A DNA stretch of 64,000 bases. It comes from Pectinophora gossypiella (taxonomy: Eukaryota; Arthropoda; Insecta; Lepidoptera; Gelechiidae). How positions within the stretch are numbered: position 1 is the stretch's first letter; the number at the start of each line of letters is the position of its first letter. Both the position numbers and the translations under genes were made by a program. Of this stretch, positions 1 through 10,900 are shown one piece after another. The notes below the pieces were generated by a model. The model did not search any database, was not told the origin of the DNA, and saw only the letters and a program-made list of their open reading frames with translations. The stretch is taken from assembly GCF_024362695.1 (NCBI RefSeq), contig NC_065408.1, positions 6,200,001 to 6,264,000 on the forward strand. The letters are read 5' to 3'.

Positions 1-600
1 TAGCTTTGGCTGCGTACCTATCTGTTTAATTAGGTACGAGTAATTAGTTAGTAAACTCATACCTACCAATCATTAGGTTCGAGCTTTAGTTGCGCTAAGC
101 TGATTTTGCAACTCCTACCCTCTGGTGTTTTGTTAATTATTATTCTGCCTAGCATAGTTACATTCTAATCTTAATTGTAAAGTTTACGCACTTCCTTTGC
201 TACTTTAAAACCCGCTCTGCTTGTCAACACTACACTGCACATACTACGCTAGTCTTCCCGAGTGCTTTTCGCTTTTACCCGCGGTGTTGCCAAGCAGAGC
301 CGGAATGGGAACTTGTGCTGACCCGCATTTTGTTTAATTTAAAGGGTTCAAGATTTGGGTTACACAACCCGTGCGCACGAGTACCTGCCGGCCCACCTCC
401 AGATCCGGCGACAAGTGAAGCCACCCCCGCCGCGAACACCCTGGGAAGTACTGATGCTACTGGAGCATAAAGTAGACGGCCTATCTACCCACGACCCTTA
501 CTCTCTCTCTCTCTCTCTTATTATTATTTTTTTAATTAAATTGAATTTTGTTACCGCCCTCAGTGATTTTATTTAAATCAAAACCCAGGTCGTTACACAT
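1..600. other. unassigned segment, possible retroelement edge
   Basis: A locally GC-richer stretch (about 180-500) ends in a (CT)n run at about 498-519 and then AT-rich sequence ending in GTCGTTACA near 598. The GTTACA end and the composition change would suit the edge of an LTR, but no partner LTR, primer site or coding domain is visible. The 73-codon open frame here matches nothing I recognise. Confidence 0.2.
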
Positions 601-2096
601 GTTGCAACCTCGTATCACCCTTTTCCATATTTTCTCATCGTTCAAATCTTTCTTTGTCTTCCACTAATATTTCAAGACTAAAATTAGCCGTTCCCAGTAT
701 TCGCCAGACTACCGAATAGCGATTCATTTTTATCAGATATTCGTGTTTGGATTGATTTGTAGTTGTATTTTATTCTCATTGAGATGTTATCCATTTGGGA
801 TCTTTCTGTAATTATAGCATTTATTGAATGTTTTTAAATAAATAAGTAAGATGAAATGTTCGCGATTAATGTTATTTAATAGTGATTTGTAAATATATTT
901 TATGTTATCTTGACTAGCTATAAAGTTTCGGATGGCATTAAGTATTTGGCTGAATATATTTAGAACATTAATAGAGTAACCCGTAACATTGATCAAACTT
1001 CATTTTGTCGTGTTAATCTCACTTCATATTGATCTAAAGTCGTAAATACCAAAAGAGTTTCGTTAATTGTATTTCTTCATCCATCTACATAATTAACCAT
1101 ATTTTGAACAACTTAAATGCGACATTGCTTTTCTCTGTCGCCTGATTTACACTATTACTTACTTTAATGCGTATTTGCATTTAATTTACTAATGGTATTA
1201 AAAATAGTCGTAATAGCACATACTCACGTGTTGACTAGCGTACAGCGTGTAAATTCTTGTGAATATATAAATCTACAACAAAGTTACAGACTAAGAAACA
1301 TAATTACTCTCGCTCTACTAGAAGCGAACGCCACAATAATAATCATGCTTTATAGTTAATTCAGGCGGTACTTTGCAAAAATCTATTAAACGAAAAATTT
1401 ATAATATAATAATAAAATATTGCTGACCACTGATTCGCTATGATGATCAAGTTTACTGAAGTAAAGTTCAATCGATTGACATTGTTTAATCCAATCATAA
1501 AATTAAATGATTCAGTCAAGAGGTCGTCGCTGCTACTTTTGTGAGTTATTTTTGGTACACAAAAAGTGAAGATAATATTTTAAATTAAGACATAACACCA
1601 TTGACTTCTCGTATTATTATTAAGGGTTATACGCTACTCCTGATAAATCGTTGCCATAACGTAACTATTGACGAATGTACTGGTAAAGCCGCTCTAGTAG
1701 AGTTTGAGCGTGAATTCATCTATGCTCTGTGTTCTGAATACATAAATAAACAACAAGGTAGATACGTGACTGTACTAAAATTTACAACTCGAGGGTCTAC
1801 AGAGTTTTAAACACATCAGCTTAATTAATTCCTTTCTGAATTGTAGTTCTCTTATTTTCGCTTTAAATTGTAAGATTTAAATCGTGCTCGTGTAATTCGT
1901 GTTCATTATGTGTTCTCCGGTTTTGTGGTAGGTAATCTAGTGAATTGGTTATGTGTAAGTGAAGTATTTTACTGGTTTGAAGTAACTTTAGAATGTTACG
2001 ACTAAGTTCTTCGCCTATTTTGTTATTTTATTCAAAATAGGATTATCTTAGGTGGTAGACGCTTAACTAGCAAATGCCTATAAACTCTAGTTTTGA
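600..2096. other. AT-rich intergenic DNA, nothing recognised
   Basis: About 1.5 kb of AT-rich sequence with short chance open frames only. I see no splice-bounded exon, repeat family or RNA gene. Confidence 0.5.
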
Positions 2097-2264
2097 GTAA
2101 GGCCACTGATGCGGAGATGGGCGGAGAAGAGCGGAGATGTGCGGATTTGACCAATCACAGCGTTCGATAGAGCGAAAAACGAAGACGCTCTGTCACTCAC
2201 GGTGATTGGTCGATTCCTGCACATCTCCGCACAGCTCCGCGTCAATGGAAACGCAGCCTAAGAG
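2097..2264. mobile_element. palindromic MITE with GCGGAG-rich arms
   Basis: Two inverted arms share GCGGAGATGTGCGGA-type sequence followed by a segment containing CCAATCAC. The arms meet around GTTCGATAGAGCG / CGCTCTGTC. There is no coding capacity. This is the structure of a short non-autonomous DNA transposon; the superfamily is not determined because the termini are degraded. Confidence 0.6.
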
Positions 2265-2912
2265 TGGATAGGTAGGTTGAGAGCAGAGGGGGAGTAGTGC
2301 ATTTGAAAAGTTTACAAGTTGAAATTTAACTATACAAACTAGATATAATCGTTTTTCTTGTAATTCGGAATACACTTAGTTCATGGATCAAGTTACCAAT
2401 AAAAATAAACAGGTTATGAATGTGTATATAAAGTATTTGTCAGCCATGCAGTCCAGTTATGAAAGAATTCGATGGAACTTTTCTTGGCTTTCAAATAATT
2501 ATACACTCGTTCAACGGTTATTTATTTTTAGAAAGCGCTTTCTCTATATTACATTTATTCGTAGATATTACTACTAAGTTCTCAAAACAAAAAAGAATGG
2601 TTTCGACAGCATAAACCCATACCTCCTTGAAGACACGTCACAGCAATGGGACGTATATGAAATGTTCTGTTACGTTTTATGTACAACAAAAGGGTCTAAT
2701 TACATTAGCAATGGGCTAATAAGCTCCATTTGAAGAACGGCTGCTACTGCTGCAAGTCAGACGATGTGTGACTCTACCTATATGGTTTTAAGGTAAAAAA
2801 TCCTTTTTAAATGCAAACCCCATTGTTTAACTATCGTGTCTGGAAATCTGCGCTGCAGGAGGATATAAGGTATATCATATCAAAAAGGATTGCGGATGTG
2901 AGTTAGATTATA
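2265..2912. other. intergenic DNA, nothing recognised
   Basis: No repeat, exon or structural element was identified here. Open frames are short and lack any family signature. Confidence 0.4.
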
Positions 2913-3022
2913 CAAATATACTTTATTGCATAAAAATAAAAGAAAATAGTTACAAAAGAGACTTAATTAGGCACATTCCAAATGGCGGCCTTATCGCTTA
3001 AAGCAATTTATTCCAGACAACC
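2913..3022 (-). repeat. LINE 3'-end fragment, TTTATTGCA type
   Basis: On the minus strand this reads as a 3' untranslated end with GGCCGCCATTTG, then TGCAATAAAG and TATTTGTA. The same sequence recurs at about 19,420-19,560 (minus) and 20,960-21,090 (plus), so it is a dispersed family. It resembles CR1-like LINE tails. Only the extreme 3' end is present, as expected for 5'-truncated copies. Confidence 0.55.
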
Positions 3023-3425
3023 ACACGACGAGGAAATATGTAAAAATTAAAAGATACAGAACGTTAAAGAAAGAGTTTTATACTGTTTGTTCACCAAAAT
3101 TCTAGGCACCACATGAACATTATACTTGCCGACTTAGCACAGATGCCTGATCGACACAAGCCTGGTGTAATATCATTTGGTAGGTGCAACACAAAGGGTG
3201 GATGCTCCACTGAGATAAAATATTAGCGCAGTTTCGGAGCTTTTACGCATATTATTTATTCAAAGTAAGAATAGAGTGTACTTCCAAGTCGTTTCCAGAA
3301 AACGCTGAAAATGTAGACAAAGTTTTTATGACAGCCAAGTTTTGGGAAGTTAGGTGAGACAGTGTTGTATGGTTTTGGATACATTTTCTAAGTATCTATC
3401 GGACAGCTCTACTGCGATGCGGTCG

Positions 3426-3795
3426 GGTGTTTAAAACAAAGTTTGGTTTCGCCAGCCACATAAGAAAGAGCACGTAATAGAAACGACTGAATTATTCCCT
3501 TCAGTATCAGCGCCCTTATCGGATATGATAAGGAGAACTACAAATACTGAGGGGAATGATTCAGTTAGTTCAGATATAATCAAGTGGAATTTTCCGATAG
3601 CATTCGTTACGGTGTCACTAACACCCATGCGTACTTGTATGGGTAGCTGTACGTACTAGTGCAGGGTGTAAGTGACATCGTAACGAATACTGAGGAGGAT
3701 GATGCAGACCGTGATTCTGAGTTGATATCAAGTGGAATTTCCTATCGGAGAATCCATGAAAATTATAGTGTTTTTATTGTTTTCAGTTCCATACT
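3426..3795. mobile_element. two adjacent copies of a TGTTAGTGACATCGTAACG MITE
   Basis: Inverted copies of a motif containing GTGACATCGTAACGAATACTGAGG, followed by GATTCAG and then CAAGTGGAATTTTC, lie head to head at about 3,426-3,640 and 3,659-3,795. The family recurs at 4,472-4,813, 18,080-18,265, 22,745-22,925 and 49,110-49,197. It has no coding capacity. Termini read ACAGGGTGTTAGTGACA where best preserved. Confidence 0.65.
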
Positions 3796-3898
3796 TGTGC
3801 GACGGAAAATCATTCCTCAAAGATCAGCTCATCAGCCAAATAACAATCCACCATATGAGAAAGAACATGGTGGATTGTTATTTACGTCTTCATCTATC

Positions 3899-4226
3899 TA
3901 GCATTATCCCGATTTCACAGGGTCTGCTTACCTAACCTGAAGATTTGACAGGTCCGGTTTTTTACAGAAGCGACGGCCTGTTAAACCCTCCAACCCGCGA
4001 AGGGTTAAACCAGGTATACAGGTTAGGTCACATACCTCCGAAAATGCATTTCTCGGGAATGTGGGTTTCCTCACGATGTTTTGTTTCACCGCTGAGTACG
4101 TGAAAATAATTTATGATCCAAACATAAATGCGAAACCAAATTTGACATTCATTGGTTTAGGCTGGATTCGAACCTGCGATGTCAAAGTAAGAGGCAAGCG
4201 TTCTACCAACTGGGCTACCACGGCTC
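3899..4226 (-). mobile_element. tRNA-headed SINE, family B
   Basis: Read on the minus strand, it begins with GAGCCGTGGTAGCCCAGTTGG, an A-box-like sequence, and carries the B box GGTTCGAATCC (plus-strand positions 4164-4174). It ends at a short AT-rich tail after the motif AAATCGGGATAATGC. The body is not tRNA-like, so this is a SINE and not a tRNA gene. Related copies occur at 7,711-8,190, 42,440-42,510, 51,541-51,823 and 61,711-61,990. Confidence 0.75.
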
Positions 4227-4471
4227 AGTTGTCAAGGTCAGCAGTCACAGTTGTCAGTATACATATTATCTTTAAATTTACTGTATACTATGTTGTAGGG
4301 TAAGCACCAACATACTCTGAGGATGAAGATAATAATTTCCTGAGGTGTTGTTAGCTAAGTAAGTACAGTCAGACATATTCATTGTATGTTTATATTTGAA
4401 TCTCATATGAGTACTTACGTATGTTCAGTATTTACGTGGTATGTGCATACCTACATACTTTTTTGTGTTAT

Positions 4472-4813
4472 ACAGGGTGTTAGTGACATTGTAACGAAAA
4501 CTTTGAGGGATGATTGAGACCATGATTCTGAGTTGATACGAAGTGGAATTAATTAAAAAAAAACACAAATATTTTCATGAATTTTTCGACTGAAAATTCC
4601 ACTTATTACCAATTTAGAATCATGGTCTGAACCATCCCCCTCAGTATTCGTTCCTACTTTTATGGCTACCCGTATGTACTTGTACGGGGTGTCAGTGACA
4701 TCGTAACGAATACTGAAAGGGATGATTCAGCTCATTATCGCAAAAATATAACTCAGAATCATGGTCTGAATCATCCCTCTCAGTATTCGTTACGATGTCA
4801 CTAACACTTTGTA
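4472..4813. mobile_element. two tandem copies of the ACAGGGTGTTAGTGACA MITE
   Basis: The first unit (about 4,472-4,652) starts ACAGGGTGTTAGTGACATTG and has a central inverted AAAATTCCACTT / AAGTGGAATT pair. The second (about 4,684-4,813) has two clear terminal arms. They are separated by about 30 bp containing GTATGTACTTGTACGGGGTG. This is the same family as at 3,426-3,795, giving four units in 1.4 kb with a family B SINE between them. Confidence 0.65.
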
Positions 4814-4916
4814 TGTATGAATTTTTATCATTACCTATACGTTTAGACCTGCTCCTTGGGATTATTAGCGAATATTTTTTTTATATTTTACTGAGTGATT
4901 GTAGTTCTGTGGTTCA

Positions 4917-5160
4917 CTGGTGTGCTTCTCTTAGATGAGGAGCACCGGTTGGACTGGACTTGCACTAGCGAGTTGTTAATTTATCTTAAGTGCAGTTTTC
5001 ATTAACATAGTTGGCTCGACCATTATGCGGACGGCGACTCGGCTCACCAGCTATCACGTTGGTCTAACAGAAAGCTCGGTGACGTGTGGGAACTCAGTTC
5101 ATCTTGGATGTATGTATCTATCGGGATATAGTTAGCTTATTTATTTACGTATATTATTTA
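4917..5160 (+). repeat. dispersed repeat G
   Basis: This copy carries TTGGCTCGACCATTATG, ACGTTGGTCTAACAGAAAGC and TCGGTGA, then a segment ending GGGATATAG. Other copies lie at 6,361-6,490, 8,668-8,800, 19,625-19,870, 21,540-21,700, 30,930-31,130 (minus) and 43,496-43,590. No tRNA-like head and no open frame are visible. It is probably a SINE or the tail of a non-LTR element. Confidence 0.55.
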
Positions 5161-5167
5161 TACGTGT

Positions 5168-5425
5168 GCAATACTGAGAATTATTGAGGACAGAAGAGGC
5201 AAGATGATTAGACACCTAATAAGACACGACGAATTCATTAAAAACATCACAGAAGGAAAGCTAGAGGGAAAGAGAGGAAGGGGAAGACCAAGAAGAGCTT
5301 ACATGGAACAGATTAAAGAAATGGTTAATGTCGTGTCTTATAAGGAAGTCATGGAATTGGCCTTTGATAGACTGGAATGGAAAATGCTACACCGACAAGA
5401 GCGTGGCTCTTAAATTGATGATGAT
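5168..5425 (+). mobile_element. RTE-type LINE, 3' fragment of the reverse transcriptase ORF
   Basis: An open frame (5204-5413) encodes the C-terminal tail typical of insect RTE-like elements: a GH-L-RHDEFIKN motif, the basic GKRGRGRPRR stretch at about residues 23-32, and an ending close to HRQERGS. The stop is followed at once by a (GAT)n-like tail, as in RTE 3' ends. The endonuclease and catalytic RT domains are absent, so this is a 5'-truncated dead copy. Related remnants lie at 11,200-11,420 and 33,098-33,352. Confidence 0.75.
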
Positions 5426-5561
5426 GATTTATACAAACACGAAACACAATGCAATACAGTGTAATTAATATATAAGTAGGTATGGTAGAAAGTTCAGTTC
5501 ACGTCAATACATCTTCTTTCATCTTCTTTCACCCCAAAACTTTGCTTTATCACACTATTCG

Positions 5562-5740
5562 TAAGAAAAAGTAAGGTGACCGTGCTTCAGAACGCACGTT
5601 AAGCCGTTGGTCCCGGTTACTACTTACTGATGTACGTACGTAGTCGTCACATGAGTCATGGCGGCTCAGTAATAACCCTGACACCAGGGTCGTTGGGGTT
5701 GGTAATTCACCTTACAACCCACACGATAGAAGACGAGGAG
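5562..5740 (+). repeat. family A SINE, 3' part
   Basis: It matches the body and tail of the complete copy at 8,221-8,544: GTAAGCCGTTGGTCCCGGTTACT-like sequence, CAGTAATAACCCTGACACC, and an end of CACACGATAGAAGA. The tRNA-like head is missing, so this copy is 5' truncated. Confidence 0.65.
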
Positions 5741-5756
5741 ACTATTCGTTATTAAC

Positions 5757-6360
5757 ATAACATAACAAATACTTTATTGCACAAACAGGAAAAAAACTAA
5801 GTACAAAACAAATATACCGAAGTCACTTCATTTATACTCCTAAGCAATAAAAAGTATAAGTAGAGTGACTTCATAAGACAGAATAATAGTTTCCACCGAA
5901 TTTATACCGTTTCTATTAATACTTAATTTGTATTTTTCTTCACTTAAATGTTATCTTCTATGACTGACTGCACAAGTAGTGGCTCTATCTACCCCAAAAA
6001 TTATATGTAAGTAAGTAAGTTTAAGTATGTGTGGTTTCTGTCCTGTGTTAAATGTAATGTACCTGTCTGTCTGTGTCTGGGGTGTCCGGAAGTAATAAAT
6101 GTTTCTTTCTTTCTTTCTTTCAATACGGATTAAGAACTCCAGTTAGCCTGCACGTAATGAACATAGATCCTACCCTCAAAGTCATTTCATCAAAATTCTA
6201 CCGAAAAATGCCCACCGTTTCGCTGAAATCGTCACTTTTGCTCTTTGATCAATCAGGGTACGGTCAAAGTAAATCGGTTGCTGGATTTCTACGGAACACT
6301 AATGGTGTGAAGCCTCAACACGTACTTCACTGATTTCCGTTAAATTAACATTGCCATTAA
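5757..6360. other. LINE-tail fragment and (TTTC)n microsatellite
   Basis: 5,764-5,880 resembles a minus-strand LINE 3' end (AATACTTTATTGCACAAA). A (TTTC)n run sits at about 6,101-6,121 next to CTGTCTGTCTGTG. I see no gene; the 86-codon open frame over the microsatellite is not convincing. Confidence 0.4.
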
Positions 6361-6490
6361 CATGACCTATCGATGGTCTAACAGAAAGCTTGGTGAGATG
6401 TGGGTACTTACTTCATTTTCGCTGGATGATTCTCTGACTTCCTTAATTCGGATAGTAGTGAGCTTATATTACCTATGTTGTATTAACATG
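6361..6490 (+). repeat. dispersed repeat G, partial
   Basis: It contains the GATGGTCTAACAGAAAGC and GGTGAGATGTGGGTAC core of repeat G, cut at both ends relative to 4,917-5,160. Confidence 0.5.
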
Positions 6491-7700
6491 ATGATTTGCG
6501 GAATTTATTACTACAATAATGGAGAAATAAATTCAAGCGAATAATACTGATACAAATCAGAGTCGTTATGCTATTGGCGCTAACCAGAGCCATAAGGCAC
6601 AATTTGTAGCCACACTTGATAGTGAAGTCTCAAAAAGGATAAGATATATCATTCATGGAAATGACGAGATGAGATTCGACGGAATGAAGTTAAAAAGGTA
6701 AAAAAAATCATTTTTCTAAAGGCGTACATAAAGATCTAATTAAATAGCAATATCAATGCATTGTACTATAAAAATGTCTTACTTGCAAGTATTGCTTCGT
6801 AACAGTATGGCAGCAATTCGCTGATAGATAGCTTATCGCATTGAAAAAAACCACCGCATAGTCGGTTTTTTTTTTTTAATTTTATATATTAGGCTCACAA
6901 AACAGGTTGGCATTACAACACTTAAAATAACTACAAAATAATTGTTTTGCTAGATCCCAGCCCAAGACATGTGTGCTCAGCGTAGCAAAAACTGACATAC
7001 TCCGTAAATAAGCAGCTCAATGTTCAAAAAATAAAACAATACAATAACTCTTTATTATACACAAAAGAAACACATTACATAAACAATATTTTGCATCCCT
7101 CATTGTCAAACTACAATAAACTATAACTTATTACATACATAAATTCACACTTATTTCCCACCGGGGTAAGTAGAGACTATGGAATTACATTTGCTTCGAT
7201 CCTGACCCACTTCACTTGCTTCCTCCACAGTCGTCAATCGTTTCATACACACACGCCTAACAAATAACCTACAAAATCTAAAATTACCCAAAAAAATTAA
7301 CACAAATGCGGCCTTAACACGATTAAGCTGTAAATCCTAAGACTAATTTGTCGCAAGCCCCGTTATAATTTGCTCGAGGATACAAAATGAGTGCCACAAT
7401 TTAAAGGCAATAACATCCCCTTTAACTTCTTATTTCCGGTTTAAATTCCTCGCGAGGCAAGCACGTACATCTTTATGTCTCCGTATGCTAGATTTATTAG
7501 GCACAAGTATTTATGGACGTGTCCTTAGTAAGCTACAGGCGTTTCCTTAGCTCGCTTAAATATTTTCAGACTGGAATTGCTTGCTTGAATAAGTGGTGTT
7601 TGGTATATTCTGGGTTTAACATTAAATTAATTACGTGGGTTCTTGCGCTTGTTAAGTGAATTACAAAAATCAGTAGATGATATGCTTCAATATATTCATC
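6491..7700. other. intergenic DNA with LINE-tail and repeat H fragments
   Basis: Poly-T occurs at about 6,867-6,877. A minus-strand LINE tail is at about 7,038-7,110. Repeat H is at 7,141-7,240 (TTTCCCACCGGGGTAAG... CTTGCTTCCTCCAC), with other copies at 23,371-23,570 and 34,590-34,725. No exon was recognised. Confidence 0.4.
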
Positions 7701-7710
7701 ATCATTTTCC

Positions 7711-8190
7711 TAGCGTCATCCCGTTTTCACAGGATCCGCTTACCTAACCTGAAGACTTTACAGGTCCGGTTTTTTACAAAAGCGACTGCATGCTTGTCTG
7801 ACCTTCCAATATGCGAAGGGAAAACCAGCCCAATATAAGGTAGGTTAGGTTAGGTTACATACCACCGAAACGCATTTCTCAGGTTTTTTTTTGACGTGAC
7901 TTATTGTAGATTTGCCGCAGATGGCATTAACTACTTGGCCGGACAAATGGGGAGCGCTGAAGGCTCTCACCCGGTACAACGTTTAAGACAACAGGCCTGA
8001 GGGTGCCCAGTTGGGCGCGAACCTCGGCTCAGGGCGTCGTCTGAGAGGAAAAATATTTGAAAGAATTAATCGACCCTAGTGGGTCGATAGCGATAAGCGC
8101 TGAATGAGGGATAAAGCCCGTACCCGATTCGAAAATGCGACCACACAGTGAGAGTGAAGCGTTTTTTCCAAATAGACTACCACGGCTCCA
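7711..8190 (-). mobile_element. family B SINE interrupted by a family C repeat
   Basis: The family B 3' half runs from 7,711 to about 7,883 and the head resumes at about 8,125-8,190 (TTCGAAAATGCGACC, then GACTACCACGGCTC). Between them lies a family C element in minus orientation, starting with its poly-T (reverse of the poly-A tail) and GACGTGACTTATTGTAGA. This looks like a retroposed copy nested in an older SINE, although the middle of the SINE is also missing. Confidence 0.55.
7884..8125 (-). repeat. family C SINE-like repeat
   Basis: On the minus strand it ends GCCATCTGCGGCAAATCTAC, then AATAAGTCACGTC plus poly-A. The body contains CTCAGGCCTGTTGTCTTAAA and CGACCCACTAGGGTCGATTA. Fuller copies at 12,102-12,425 and 47,757-48,114 suggest a unit of about 320 bp. 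The poly-A end implies RNA-mediated copying. No tRNA-like promoter boxes are evident. Confidence 0.6.
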
Positions 8191-8220
8191 CGGCTCATTC
8201 ATAAAAAAATATTTATATTA

Positions 8221-8544
8221 ACGGTCTCCGTGGTCCAGTAGTTGAGCGTTGTGCTCACGATCCGGAGGTCCCGGGTTCGAATCTCGGTGGGGACAAATCG
8301 CAAAAATCATTTGTGATCCATAGTTTGGTACATTACAAGCTGATCACCTAATTGTCCAAAAAGTAAGATGATCATTGCTTCGGAAGGCACGTTAAATCGT
8401 TGGTCCCGGTTATTAGTTATTGAAGTAAATATGTAATCGTTACATGAGTCATGTCAGGGGCTATAGCGGCTCAGTAATAACCCTGACACCAAAGTTGATG
8501 GGGTTGGTAATGCACCTCACAATCCAAACGATAGAAGAAGAAGA
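8221..8544 (+). mobile_element. complete tRNA-headed SINE, family A
   Basis: The head has GTCTCCGTGGTCCAGTAGTTG (A-box region) and the B box GGTTCGAATC at about 8,274-8,283. It resembles a tRNA in its first 75 bp but continues into an unrelated body containing AAGTAAGATGATCATTGC. It ends with ACCCTGACACC and the tail ACGATAGAAGAAGAAG. This is the reference copy for the many 3' fragments in the window. A Pol III transcript is expected from the internal promoter. Confidence 0.8.
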
Positions 8545-8667
8545 TTTAAAGTGTAATTAAGTATTATGTGGTGTATTATATTTGGGAAGTTTTATGGTGA
8601 GTTTTAGGTGACCTAGCCTATGTGATGGCGTGATGGTCAACATGATCATAATAATATTTACCTTCAG

Positions 8668-8800
8668 GTTTGGTTACATTTTATAAACGTTGGCCTAACA
8701 GGAAACTCGGTGAGATAAGGGTACTTAGTTCATCTTGCAATGGATGTACCTCTAACCCAATTGGGATATAATCATGAGCTTATATTCCGTTGTGTTATAT
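8668..8800 (+). repeat. dispersed repeat G, 3' part
   Basis: It matches the GTTGGCCTAACAGGAAACTC and CCAATTGGGATATAATC portions of repeat G. Confidence 0.5.
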
Positions 8801-8849
8801 TTATTAATAAATAAAAAATGCTTCCATTTAATTTTATAATATTTTTATA

Positions 8850-9010
8850 AGAGCGACTACAGTACACTACGAGATCTTTGCTTCCCTGCGTGTACGCCTC
8901 TTCCCGGTGCGCGGGCGGCAGGGTTCAGCCTACAGTGTTCACTGAACACTGTTCAGTTCCGCAACGCCGAGCCGCGCTACCGCGCGACCTATCGATGTTT
9001 TGTGTGAATT
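8850..9010. other. CpG-rich patch with a GAACACTG palindrome
   Basis: In AT-rich surroundings this 160-bp patch has many CG dinucleotides (GTGCGCGGGCGGC, GAGCCGCGCTACCGCGCGAC). It also carries the interrupted palindrome AGTGTTC-ACT-GAACACT at about 8,936-8,952. It could be a regulatory or promoter patch or a repeat end. No coding signal is convincing. Confidence 0.25.
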
Positions 9011-9114
9011 CTCAAGTTACACAAACTAAGTGTATACTAGTTCTCGATGTTTCCCTTAAACTTTGATTTTCGTTCATAACTCATAGTACTGTAGTATTAT
9101 CAGAAAACATAGGA

Positions 9115-9212
9115 TCGGGTGAGAGCCTTCAGCGCTCCCTATTTGTCCGGCAGGTAGTTAATAATGCCATCTGCGGCAAATCTACAATAAGTCACGTCAA
9201 AAAAAAAAAAAA
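9115..9212 (+). repeat. family C repeat, 3' end with poly-A
   Basis: It reads GGGTGAGAGCCTTCAGCGCT, then GCCATCTGCGGCAAATCTAC, AATAAGTCACGTC and 13 A residues. It is a 5'-truncated copy of the family at 47,757-48,114. Confidence 0.65.
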
Positions 9213-9764
9213 GGGGTAACAACAACATAACATGGAACACAAGATAACGAATCCTTGCTCTTTAGGAACAGCTCAGTCAAGTCACTATAAACTTCCGCAG
9301 AACACTTCCCCAAGTTTTTTCTGCTCTTAAAAGAGTATCGGTTTGAAAACATTTTAATTTAAACTCCTGAGCACTGGAGTAAGACAAAGTAAGAAGTTTT
9401 TAAAACGTCGACTTTCGAGTTAGGCTAAATAGTCTTGAGAGTGCTCCTGACGTTAATAAGTTTTACGTGCAAGACGAACAAACAACGTACAGTACTTACG
9501 ATCTTCTTAATAGAATACGTGCTAAGACGACAACATATTCTGACATTAGCGGAGCGAAGAAATTTCAGTGATTTTTAAGTAATTAGGCTTTTCGGCGGGA
9601 AACGGGAACGGGACAGTTGCTTTCTTCATTGAGTAATCTAAATAATTAATAATACGAAGTGGTGTTTTGTGGTTAATGATCGCATTAAGTTAGTCGGAAG
9701 ACATTCGCGAGTGTTATTATATTGGAGTATTCAATAAACAAAGTGTATCTGCCTATTTTCGCTT
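9213..9764. other. intergenic DNA, nothing recognised
   Basis: No exon, repeat family or RNA gene was identified in this stretch. Confidence 0.35.
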
Positions 9765-9995
9765 CGTGCCGGGAAGCCGCTTCATAACTCAAAAGTTTAT
9801 GCGGACTTTTGAGTTAATTCGTTTGGGGTTCGGAGTAGGAGTCTACTCCGAGGGTGGGGGCTTAGGTTTCATCATCATCACCTTTCATCATTTCATTAAT
9901 CATCAAGAAAAAAAATACGTCAGACATGGCTGTATGGGCATAGTTCCCTTTGCCTTACCCTTCGGGGAAAACCAAAACAAAAAAAAAAAATTAAG
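9765..9995 (+). repeat. dispersed repeat with GGGCATAGTTCCCTTTGCC core
   Basis: It contains TCGTGCCGGGAAGCCGCTTC, a short CTACTCCGAG / CTCGGAGTAG hairpin-like pair, and the core TATGGGCATAGTTCCCTTTG, then CCCTTCGGGG and an A-rich end. I recognise the core as a common lepidopteran interspersed repeat. The 97-codon open frame across it is not a gene. Confidence 0.4.
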
Positions 9996-10004
9996 TAATT
10001 ATAA

Positions 10005-10095
10005 AGTCAGCTTCTGTCGCGTGGGCTGTGAAATGGCTTACCAACCTCAGCAACTGTAGTGTCAGAGTTCTCTGGCCCCTGACATGGCAAAGGGT
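10005..10095 (-). repeat. family A SINE tail fragment
   Basis: Minus-strand match to the family A 3' end (CTTCTGTCGCGTGGGCTGTG, then TACCAACCTCAGCAACTG). Confidence 0.5.
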
Positions 10096-10900
10096 GACCT
10101 AGAATTGAGTTAATAGCACAGCTTGGAAACTCCATATGAAAATCTGGTTTTTACCGTGCACCGCACGGGTGCGAGTGAGACAAACAGTCTGCGTCTGCTC
10201 TCTTACTTTTTAACAGCTTAAATAGATTAAAGCTCCCTATGCTCTAATGTCTTACTGGTGCGGGGAAGAGTGTGGCCCTTTTATAACTAGTATTATTTTA
10301 TGCTAAGAGTCTATTGCGTAAGCTTCTTTGCTAACGAATGACAGAGAGGCAGGCATGAGCTGTGTCTCCCTCTATTATCATTAAAAAACCATTGCCAACA
10401 GTATTTATTTCTAAACTAAGTAGACCCTCTCTACTCAACCCGGTTGATGACAATATAATTATGCCTTTAGTGTCATAAATAATTGGATAATTAATAGTAA
10501 GTCACCAGCTGTTCAGTAATTGCTTCACCAGATATATATTGGCGAATATAACTTAACATAAACGGTCTATATACGGCCCACTGCTGGGCACAGGCCTCCC
10601 CTCAATCAACCAAACGGAGGAATTTATTGGCGTAATAAAACTGTAATCTAGAACTGAAACTGGGGGGATAGATCGCCATTTATCCCCGCCCCCGCCCCCC
10701 TCCAGTTTCAGTTGCAAGCGAAGTGCAAGAATAACGTTAATAGGTACTTAATTATAATGCATGTATCCATTATGTAACGCGTATCAATTTGGGTACGACA
10801 GCCAGCTTACGACATCGTATCTTGTGGCTCTGCCCACCCCATTAGGGATAACGGGCGTGAGTTTATGTATGTATGTATGTGTATCAATTTGCATAACGTC
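10096..10900. other. intergenic DNA with repeat tails
   Basis: 10,565-10,620 is a minus-strand A2-type SINE tail (GGCCCACTGCTGGGCACAGG). 10,800-10,885 is repeat F (GTGGCTCTGCCCACCCCATT... CGGGCGTGAGTTT), which runs into a (GTAT)n microsatellite. A C-rich run of about 19 bp sits near 10,684-10,700. No gene was recognised. Confidence 0.4.

Noticed and set aside
355..576. 73-codon open frame at the window start
   Set aside because: Runs through the (CT)n microsatellite and has no family signature.
4160..4226. tRNA-like sequence on the minus strand
   Set aside because: Head of a family B SINE, repeated elsewhere with the same non-tRNA body.
7850..7866. TTAGG telomere-like repeats (also CCTAA at 24,433-24,447)
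   Set aside because: Only two or three units; the first lies inside a family B SINE. No evidence for telomeric origin.
8221..8300. tRNA-like sequence with A and B boxes
   Set aside because: It continues into a SINE body present in many copies; the acceptor stem is not closed as in a real tRNA.
9766..10059. 97-codon open frame
   Set aside because: Crosses an interspersed repeat, a poly-A run and a SINE tail; no domain.
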